Shown here piece after piece: positions 56,114 to 64,000 of a stretch of 64,000 nt of DNA. Position 1 is the first letter of the stretch; every line of letters starts with the position of its first letter. Source of the stretch: Paramacrobiotus metropolitanus (Eukaryota > Tardigrada > Eutardigrada > Parachela > Macrobiotidae); the NCBI RefSeq assembly GCF_019649055.1, contig NW_026570229.1:2155001-2219000 (forward strand), given 5' to 3'. The notes below the pieces were generated by a model. The model saw nothing but the letters and a program-made list of their open reading frames with translations, made no database searches and was not told where the DNA came from. The position numbers were made by a program, and so were the translations under genes.

Positions 56114-56701
56114 GAGTATTTCATTCATTGTATGGGTATTTCCAAATTCCCTTGCTTAGAACAAGAAAACATTAAATCTGTATCAGATTGGGTTGATGTC
56201 CAGATAACCGAACATTTATGAAAACAGTTACTGGTCAATGAATATTGTACATTAAACTGTACAATTATTTTTTAAAAAAGTGGAAATCAGTACGCAGTTC
56301 AGAAATTTAAGATTAAAATCTACAGACAGTGTGCAATAGGAGCACATATTCAATGCGCATAAATCGCCCGCACTGGCTTCCAACAGAAGAATTTTTTGCG
56401 CAGGATGCGTTAAAACGACACATATACTATGTACTTTTTTTAGTCCTACTTTGCACACCTATATATAATTTGTGAACGTTCCAATAAAAACTGCCAAGAA
56501 GATACTTTTAATTGTTCGCACATGTGAAATCTTAAGACGCGCGTCACCAGAAAATTCAACACAACCACGTGACTCGTATAAATCACCGGCAGACAACCGG
56601 AAGTGAAAGGTCGCACGCAAGTTCCAAGAGCAGTGCCGATTTAGCCCACAGACTGTCAAAATTATCACGAAACGTTTTCAAAATGCCGTGTTATGTTCCA
56701 T
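56114..56701. other. Convergent 3' flanks
   Basis: The sequence between the phospholipase stop (plus) and the thyroglobulin-domain stop (minus). No gene was recognised. The frames at 56252-56458 and 56459-56668 on the minus strand have no motif. Confidence 0.35.
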
Positions 56702-57726
56702 TTACGCTTTAGCCCCGCATTTCCCGCTGTCCTGCGCCGACTCCGGCTTCACCGCCCACTTACTCCCGGCCGTCTCCACCCCGGTGGTGGGGTCCACACA
56801 CCAGCACTCCTTCCGCTCCACCGTATCGCACTGCTGTGCACTGTACTGCCCGTTCGACGGATTACACTGCGGCTGGTAGCCCTGTTTGCGGAGACGGGCC
56901 CGTTTGTGGGCCTGTGCGCACTGGCACACCAGGGTGGGGCTGGAGGTGGGTCCGAGGAGGACGCCGGTGGTCCACAGGTCCACGCAGAACTTCTGTCCGT
57001 TGCGCATCGTCTGCACCGGGAGGAGCTGGTTGGTGGTGCTGTTGCATTCCGGCATCCACGAGGAGTCCGACACGTCGACGGAGGCGGCGGAGGCGGATTT
57101 CAGGGCGGCGCAGTCGATGGGCCCGTGCTTGCGGGTGGTGTTTTTCGTGTCTACGGAAAGTAATAACTTTAACAAATTTGTTAATTATTTATTTTTATAC
57201 AAATCAAAGTCACAGCAAAGCTGCCAAAAAATAACAGCGAAAAATGAGCGAAAATTCACGTGCTCATATTTGTTAATGTGATTCCTTATTTTTGTTCTAT
57301 TAATGTTTCCCTGATATGTCTATGTTTTTTTTCTCCACATCCACAGCATGTTTTTACCGCGGATACAGCACGATAATCAATAGCTGATAAAACATTTGGC
57401 AAAATTATTCAAAACGAGGGAATGCTGTTTGCAGTATACACTTGAAAACGCTATTTGTAATTTGTTTTCAATTCGGGAAAATAGTCCAAACTCAGAAAAT
57501 TAAAGAAATCAAAAAATTAACCAAGATCTCATGGATTACCTAGTGGAATAAAATTCAATACGTATGTATTGTAACCAATTTAGCGGCTACTAAAATTTCC
57601 ACTCCACTATTCTCAGTAATTTTATCCTCCACTTAGAAACATTTATATACCGTACGTACCACTTCCGGCTGCCCAGCATGCTGTTATGGATAGAAACGCC
57701 AGGAAAATAGAATACTGGAAAAACAT
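56702..57726 (-). CDS. Secreted thyroglobulin type-1 domain protein
   Basis: Two exons on the minus strand, 57726-57660 and 57150-56702, joined in phase 1 (GGAAGTG|gtacgt ... ttccgtag|AC), 171 residues. Exon 1 is exactly a signal peptide: MFFQYSIFLAFLSITACWAA. The mature protein has a Cys-bearing N-terminal part (GPIDCAAL, WMPECNS, FCVDLW, LVCQCAQAHKRAR). The C-terminal thyroglobulin type-1 repeat follows (YQPQCNPSNGQYSAQQCD, KECWCVD, a final SGKCG), including the diagnostic CWCV. The domain often inhibits cysteine or aspartic proteases or serves as an extracellular binding module (equistatin, p41 Ii, IGFBP, testican). One domain in a short secreted protein favours a protease-inhibitor or binding role; that is inference. 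The exon is GC-rich. It is convergent with the phospholipase gene. Confidence 0.88.
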
Positions 57727-58468
57727 TTTTATATAAAAACGTTCCACGATGAAGCGATAAAATCCCTGATCCACGAATATTGATTTTAACTCATAAATGC
57801 AGTACCAAGCAGCTACACGTCTACCAACGTTGTAATGCGATAGATTACGCAGCAGGTTCTTAACCGACAACTGTCTGCGAAACACGGAAACGATACACAT
57901 CCCTCTTCATATTAATTTTTCACGATTTCCGGAAAAACTCGCTTTTTATCCCCAAGGCGTAGATGTGTGTACTGTACAATCCATGTGCTGCATGGAAGGA
58001 AAACACGTCTTACTATAAACGGTACCCGTTCGTGCATTACATTCGAAAACTAATGCAGGAAATTTCTGCGTGTTACGATTATAAAAATGCATTCCCGGAA
58101 TGTAAATCACCACTTAATAAAGATACGTTTAACAACACAAACTATGAAATGTAACTGTAATTTCAAGTGTGACACGTGTGTTTGTAGGACAAATGTCTAT
58201 ACTAGAACCGCTAGATTTACTAACAGTTACGGATATACCGATAGCTGAACAAGTTGTAATTAACAAAATCCCACTGGGCCACATGAACGACCGACCGTGT
58301 AGAAACGTTTTCGACGATAAACAATAACATTAAGGTCACCAAACACCATGAGCGATTGTAATAGTGGGATGACAAACAATTTATTTGTTATTTATGCAAA
58401 TGTATTTAATTATAGGACGTTTGGATACGCTATAAATCGCTACCGGTGCTGTAAATCTCTGTGAATTC
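57727..58468. other. 5' flank of thyroglobulin-domain gene; no other gene
   Basis: AT-rich. A 63-codon plus-strand frame (57963-58154) is Cys/Tyr-rich but unrecognised. The 5S upstream spacer begins near 58400. Confidence 0.3.
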
Positions 58469-58590
58469 GTCTACGACCATACCACGTAGAAAACTCCCGT
58501 ATTATCCCGTTCGACCTCGGAAGATAACCGACGTCGGGCCCGGTTTGTACTTGGATGGGTGACCGGTTGGGAACACCGGGTGTTGTAGAC
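58469..58590 (+). rRNA. 5S ribosomal RNA variant with 4-nt insertion
   Basis: 122 nt. It carries the same CCCGTATTATCCCG insertion as the copy at 53249, plus TTCGACCTCGG, AACCGACGTC, CGGTTTGTAC and GACCGGTTGG changes. TTTTT follows. It may be a pseudogene. Confidence 0.75.
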
Positions 58591-58756
58591 TTTTTGCCCT
58601 TTAACTAAACGGCTTTCTGGTTTAATAGCTAACTACACTTGTTTTATTTATATTTTGTCAATTATTCACGCAAATGTATTTAATTAAAATGGCTTTTTAA
58701 CAATTGTGCCGGCTTGGCTTGCCATCACAACCGGCGCTATAAATATTTAAGCATTC

Positions 58757-58874
58757 GTCTACGACCATACCACGTCGAAAACTCCCGATTCCGTTCGATC
58801 TCGGAAGATAACTTACGTCGGGCCCGGCTAGTACTTGGATGGGTGACCGCTTGGGAACACCGGGTGTTGTAGAC
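58757..58874 (+). rRNA. 5S ribosomal RNA, slightly diverged
   Basis: 118 nt, 288 bp after the preceding copy. Changes: CACGTCGAAAAC, CCGATTCCG, ACTTACGTC, CCGGCTAGT. The terminator is weak (TTGTTT). The internal promoter box GGATGGGTGACC is intact. Confidence 0.85.
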
Positions 58875-60501
58875 TTGTTTGATTTTTAATTAGACTGCTT
58901 TTGGCCTGTTAGCAAGCTGTGCTTACTTTATATATATTTAATTAGCGTTAAAGGACTTCGCTTTTTATGGTGTTTGTTTGTGGTTGCCATGAATTTAACC
59001 ACAGCCTTGCCTGCTGATCATTACTTTAATTCTGCTGTTTTACGCTCCCGCATAGCTTACCAAAAGGACAAAAAGATACAGTAACCGCAATTCGAATGCC
59101 AAAAGTCTGCTCAACCATGCAGTGTGCTCAAACGGTCATTAATGTCATTTGAAAGTTCTGGTAGGTACATGCTCAAGGAGTCAAGGGTGTGACTTTGTTA
59201 ACCTGGCGGTGTGTAAAGGGAATTTAAGTCACAAAATGTTCTAAACTGATGGCAAGCGGCCAGCTGGTGTGACCGCGAATTTGGACGTTTCTCGCGCTAC
59301 TTGTTGCGGCATCATGCAGGCCCTCTCGAGCAAGCCACATGCGAGCGGTGTATCCATCTGGGCGCGAGCGCAGCAACAGCAACACGCAGCAGTACGAAAC
59401 ACAAACCACCAGACACCGCAGCCGCACTGACGACCTTATCTGCTGCGTCCGTTGGGCTTCACAATCCGTGAACCGTGGGGACTAGAGATTCAGTCTGATT
59501 CGCCTGCCTGATAACTGACGAAAAAGATCAAAGTTGAAACAGGAGACCGGCGAAATGCAAGCCACGAAATATCTGCGCCACCGATTATTTGGCTACTGCG
59601 ATGAAAGCGGGCAGCATGACTGAGAAGATTTATGGGAACTAACCAGAATGTTTCTGGGTCTGACTTTACTTGTGGTACTTTTTTTCTTACGTACAGGACG
59701 ATTTGAACGCCTAATACTGTATGCTATCCGGTGCTAGCATTGGTAATGGTGACCTTACGTTCTTCTCTTATTTACTGATGGCCGACAGCTTCCTTGAAGC
59801 GCTGTAAAAGCAAATCGAGTTGCGATCTCCTAGTCGCATCGTTGAAACTTGTACTGTAATCGAGACCGAATAACCTAACCGGCGGTGAATTTGTAAGCGA
59901 TCCGATGGTTCTCTCATCTGACCGCTAAGTTTGGGAATACTGTAGTACATACTATAACTGGAGAATGTGGCGATATTGTACCGTATTCCGCTAAAATTTC
60001 TATGAATTTCCTGAAAGCCTTGCATTAAACTAAAAACCTAAACAAGAAGGATAATCAATTAGGTATAGAAAACGACTTTGTTATATGGCATACCTATGTA
60101 TATAACAACGATATTATACGGATTGTTTCAGCTCAATTAAAGTACTGTACTGTATAGCGTATACGCGTGCATAACTGCAAGAAAGTTTTATGCAAAGATT
60201 GTTCATGTATAGTGTAGTTAGTACGTACAGGTACACGTGCCGGCTGATCAATCAACATTTTCCTGACAAAACAAACACACACCATTGTTGATCGAATCGG
60301 CCTAATCAGCGTTTATCTATCGGCACAATGACGATGTCAGCAGCGACTGGCAAAGCGACCGTGAAACCGTTCTGCTTCTACATGTATAACCACTTTATCG
60401 GCAGTTTACTTTTCGCATCGCAATAAGCACTGCAGTAACAAAACTAACACACTGTTAGTTAAAGCGAACACTTTTGCGTCACACCAGTCTATCGCAGCAA
60501 A
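58875..60501. other. Mostly featureless; possible exon at 59224-59427 (-)
   Basis: A minus-strand 67-codon frame starting with ATG at 59427 has a signal-peptide-like N-terminus (RLRCLVVCVSYCCVLLLL) and lies in a GC-rich island (59220-59460). No partner exon or family match is apparent. The rest is AT-rich with CTGTAC/GTACAG words. The last 100 bp form the 5' flank of the FAD-oxidase gene. Confidence 0.3.
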
Positions 60502-63328
60502 ATGAACAGCTTTTTCTTGATTCTGGGTATAATGTTCTGGCCGTTGGCTATTAACAGCCAACGTCCGTATTCCCGATGCCGCTGCATGCCGGACACGCCG
60601 TGTTGGCCGACAGCGCAGGAGTGGAACGGATTGAACGCTTCCCTAAGCGGGCGTCTGGTGCAACCACAGCCATCAGGTTAACTTCAATTTGAGCAACCGA
60701 AAATCCCCGCCGTTTTGTAACCGTTGCGTATTATCCAGGGTATCCATGCTATCGTGGCGCCGGTTATAACATCACCGCCTGCTCCCAGATGAAGACATCG
60801 CGCTCTAACGCTTACTACCGCCGCGACTTGCCCGGCACGACGCAGTCCGAGAACTGGGAAGAGGCGGGGGAGAATGGACGGTGTGCTCTGGAGACCGCCG
60901 ACGGACGCTTCGCTGTCTGCCATCGCGGGCGGGTGTCGGTCTACGGCGTCCAGGTGGAGTCGGTTAAGGATGTCCAGACCGCGGTTAAATTCGCTGCCTC
61001 ACATAATCTCCGGTTGGTTGTGAAGTCCACTGGGCATGATTATATGGGGAGGAGCTCGGCGGCCGGCTCCTTCCTGATCTGGATGCAAAAGTAGGTTTTC
61101 TCCTTATGGGTGACGATAAACAGTATTTAGCTTTACTTAAAGGATCTGGCCTGGTGCATAGCATGAAGTTCGAGTACATCCATGTGAACTTCTGCTATTA
61201 CGCACTCCCAGACACGTTTTTGTATTGCTTTATGAGGTTTTGTAGCCAAAGGATTGGCTTGTGTACGTAAGTCCTAAAAGTGCATGCAAAATGGTTTGCA
61301 TTCACGAAAACTTCGCTTTCGCTCGCTTCAAAACACTTTTTTGCAGTGTTTTTGGCATTCTGTAACCAAATAACTTGTATACATTGGCGTAAAAACCGTT
61401 TGTGCGGGCAACATTCGGTTGCGGAGTTATGTGAGATTGGATCCAACAAATGTAAACGCGAACAGGTGTACCAAAGGTCTCGTTATAGACCGGCATTTTG
61501 CACGTAGACGCACATGTGCACTGTATGTACAAAGACAAGTATCATGATGTATGTATTGTACAATACAAAGAGCGGCTTCAGTATACCGAACCAAAATTAT
61601 AGCACTGTAGCAACTTTTATAGGTTTTTAAAATTCATTTCAAAATTTAAGAAAGTGGCAGAATTCAGATTTGGTGTTAACACCGTCCCAATTTCAGGATG
61701 AAGGGAATCACGTACAGCAGCGCCTTCGTCCCGAAAAACTGCCCTCGCGAACCAGCGACCCCGGCCGTGACAGTCACCGGGGGAACCGGATGGGGCGAAG
61801 TCTACGACTACGTCGAGCAGAACTTCGGCAACAAACTTGTTATACTAGGAGGCAACGCGGCCACCGTGGGCGCCGCGGGGGGCTTCGCCTTGGGCGGGGG
61901 TCACGGCGCCCAGTCCCCGTGGCTGGGCCTGGCCGTGGACAACGTCCTGGAGCTGCAGGTGGTCACGGCCGACGGCCAGCTGCGGACGCTCAACAAATGC
62001 CAGGAACCGGATCTCTTCTGGGCCCTGCGGGGCGGCGGGGGCGGGACCTTCGGGGTGGTGACGGCGGTGACGCACAAACTGAACCCCGGGGCTGCGGAGT
62101 ACACCAGTTACGCGGTGGTGGCCTTCTCCAGTGATTTCCAGCCGCTGACGGGGGAACAGATGGAGGCGCTGCTGGAGGTGTGGGCGAGTTATACGCCGAT
62201 TCTGGAGGAGGTCCCCTGGGGAGGGTACTTCCAGTTTGTCACCGGCATCGGGTTCTTTATCAGCATCTTGGCGCCGTTGAATGAGGCTGCGGCCAGCCAG
62301 ACCGTTGTACCGTTGACGAATGGGCTGTTGGCGTTGCAGACGAAAGGCATCACGATCGTCGGGGTGAATCAGACCAATCCTGAGCAGTATACGCGACCTT
62401 TCAAAAGTTTCCGGGTACGATCAAAGTATTGCACATATATGTATACCCAGAATTTTTGTATCCAGTATTTTAATAATATAAGTTGTATTAATGTATATTA
62501 AGGATTATTAACCAAAATAAATAATATACTTAATTAATTATCACCTTGTTAATTGTGGTAAATATGTAAATACGTCGTAAATTATGCGTCGTAATGCTAT
62601 GAGTGTATTGTGCACAGTCCCTTCTCGTGCTACTCGTATTATAAATTGGGATAAATTCTTCATTTGATGTATTTACTGAGTGGTGCTCACTGTTGTTCAT
62701 ATTGTGAAATAAAAATGAAAACTGATAACGTAAGTGCTTAAATAACTGGCTGTCAATTTTTCCACAGCAATGGCACTCCTGGACGGGCCGACTCTTCTCC
62801 CCCGAGACCGGCACCGACGCCACGGGCGGGCGCACCATCCTAGGCTCCCGCCTCGTCCCCGTGTCAGCCCTCTCCAACCCCCGCCTCTTCGCCAAGACTA
62901 TCGTGGATGGCATGCGGGCCAACGGCCTCCTCTGGGGCATGCTGGGCCACTTCGTCAACGGGAAGGGCGTCCGCGCGCGGGACCCCCACGGCACCGAGAC
63001 CTCGGTGACCCCCGCCTGGCGGCGCTCCGTCTACCACGTGGTCATGTTCATCGGCTGGTCCTACGAGACCACCGACGCCGAACTGGCCAACCTGACGAAC
63101 GCCCTGAACGCGGGGGTCCAGGTATGGCGGGACGCGTATCCCGGGGCGGGAGCGTACGGGAACGAGGCGTTCACCGCGGAGCCGCGCTGGCAGGAGGCGT
63201 TCTGGGGCGCGGAGAATTACGGCCGGCTGTACAGGATCAAGATGGCCGTGGATCCCGCCGGGCTATTCACCTGTCCGCAGTGTGTCGGCTGTGAGATGTG
63301 GGATGCCGAGGGAGTGTGTCAGAAATGA
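60502..63328 (+). CDS. Secreted FAD-linked oxidase, berberine-bridge-enzyme-like, fungal type
   Basis: Four exons join in phase: 60502-60676, 60739-61090, 61697-62414 and 62768-63328, coding 601 residues. A signal peptide comes first (SFFLILGIMFWPLAINSQ). The start of the mature protein, CRCMPDTPCWPTAQEWNGLN, is the N-terminal signature seen in fungal members. The FAD-binding PCMH domain includes VKSTGHDYMGRS, whose His corresponds to the one that bonds covalently to FAD, then GGNAATVGAAGGFALGGGHG and DLFWALRGGGGGTFGVV. In berberine bridge enzyme a Cys in the second block gives a second FAD link; here Ala stands there, so attachment is probably single. The C-terminus (RLYRIKMAVDPAGLFTCPQC, VGCEMW) matches the BBE domain end with the fungal VGxExW form. 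The enzyme should oxidise an alcohol, sugar or amine and reduce O2 outside the cell; the substrate is unknown. Exons 3-4 are very GC-rich. This is a strong candidate for horizontal acquisition followed by intron gain. Confidence 0.9.
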
Positions 63329-64000
63329 GGCCGGTGTGGATGCAGCACACGCCGGGTTAATTGTATGTGCTTAAGTGCCGCACCATGGGTGCTTGAATTA
63401 AACGGTGCCACGCGATGGGTCAATTAAACTATCTGTAATCAAATTATTTCTTCCTTGCTGCTCTAGCTGTAGTTCATGTATCCGCTGAATTTTTGCACAT
63501 TGCGTGACTTCTTGCTCTTAAATCCTCGATTTCTTACATAATCAAATTTATGTTGCAAGTATAAAATATAATTGATCTGCAATTTTTTAGCAATTTGTAA
63601 TTTTTTTTTCGTTATAAAAATTAAAAAAATTCGCACTTATATGAACATTATAAAATACATACAGAGTATTGCATGCGCATGAAGCTTACGAAGTATATAC
63701 AGATACAAACACTAAAGTCAATAAAAATAAATGCGTTTTTCATTTAATACGGACGCTCCCAAATACGAGCTATGAAATCAGCATTTATTTTGTTTGTAAG
63801 ATACAGCATAAAGGTCACCACGCATTTTTTATAATGAAAAGCCCAAACTACTATAGTGAGTGCAAAAGGTCACCGAAAAACACAAGTCTGCTCTGAGCAT
63901 GTTCCACTAATAAGCATAGCGTATAATAAATTCAGTAAGCGCCCGACGATTCCCACCGTGCCTCTTTATCCGCTTCCGGCCAGGGCGTGAACACGGACCG
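63329..64000. other. 3' flank of FAD-oxidase gene
   Basis: AT-rich. AATAAA-type signals occur near 63720-63730 (CAATAAAAATAAATG). A 75-codon frame at 63669-63896 has no motif. The last 60 bases turn GC-richer, perhaps the edge of another gene. Confidence 0.35.

Noticed and set aside
55777-56128. Alternative frames over the last phospholipase exon
   Set aside because: The frame with catalytic Asp and His joins exon 6 in phase; the others do not.
61670-62134. 154-codon plus frame and minus frames within FAD-oxidase exon 3
   Set aside because: Arg/Gly-rich alternative frames of a GC-rich exon; the true frame has the FAD-domain motifs.
1-64000. CRISPR arrays, bacterial operons or phage genes
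   Set aside because: No regular direct-repeat/spacer array, no ribosome-binding-site spacing and no prokaryotic gene clusters. Introns and 5S genes are eukaryotic.

Overview
The window is eukaryotic and very probably from an invertebrate metazoan. The evidence is short spliceosomal introns (47 to about 500 nt) with GT-AG ends, animal-type 5S rRNA genes, an astacin-like peptidase, a thyroglobulin type-1 protein, a group XV phospholipase A2 and secreted leucine-rich-repeat proteins. I cannot fix the species. A small ecdysozoan such as a tardigrade would fit, but that is inference. Intergenic DNA is AT-rich and full of small transposons, while several gene exons are strongly GC-rich.

Layout. 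0.05-3.8 kb: five small exons of an unrecognised protein, (+) strand, 3' end not found. 5.1-6.4 kb: C-terminal part of a MULE-type transposase with a SWIM zinc finger. 8-16.9 kb: mostly mobile DNA, namely a small inverted-repeat element, retrotransposon 3' fragments, a GAGTGGTCAGAGT minisatellite, a degenerate RT plus endonuclease element and two fold-back elements built of short motifs. 17.5-19.5 kb (-): astacin-like metallopeptidase with a changed zinc motif. 20.6-24.7 kb: a segment duplicated at 45.5-48.6 kb, split by an 860-bp hAT-like insertion that the other copy lacks. 25.8-26.3 kb: young 540-bp MITE. 26.5-28.8 kb: CaaX-terminated protein with a ~90-bp repeat array in an intron. 29.5-33.7 kb: 5S rRNA genes in both orientations, including four on an exact 284-bp period, around another retrotransposon fragment. 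34.1-35.6 and 41.3-43.6 kb: two paralogous two-exon secreted LRR genes. 36.8-38.4 kb: seven long palindromes centred on GTCGAC, upstream of a tentative small gene. 43.8-45.5 kb: a second, better preserved RT/endonuclease element. 51.9-56.1 kb: group XV phospholipase A2/LCAT-family gene, seven exons, with three 5S rRNA genes nested in intron 2. 56.7-57.7 kb (-): two-exon secreted thyroglobulin type-1 protein. 58.5-58.9 kb: two more 5S genes. 60.5-63.3 kb: four-exon secreted FAD-linked oxidase of the berberine-bridge type with fungal-like N- and C-terminal motifs, the best horizontal-transfer candidate.

No operon or pathway joins these genes. The recurrent theme is secreted or lysosomal proteins (astacin-like, LRR pair, phospholipase, thyroglobulin type-1, FAD oxidase) set among dispersed 5S genes and transposons. 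Exon boundaries were chosen by hand from GT/AG (rarely GC/AG) sites and reading-phase agreement. They are predictions.
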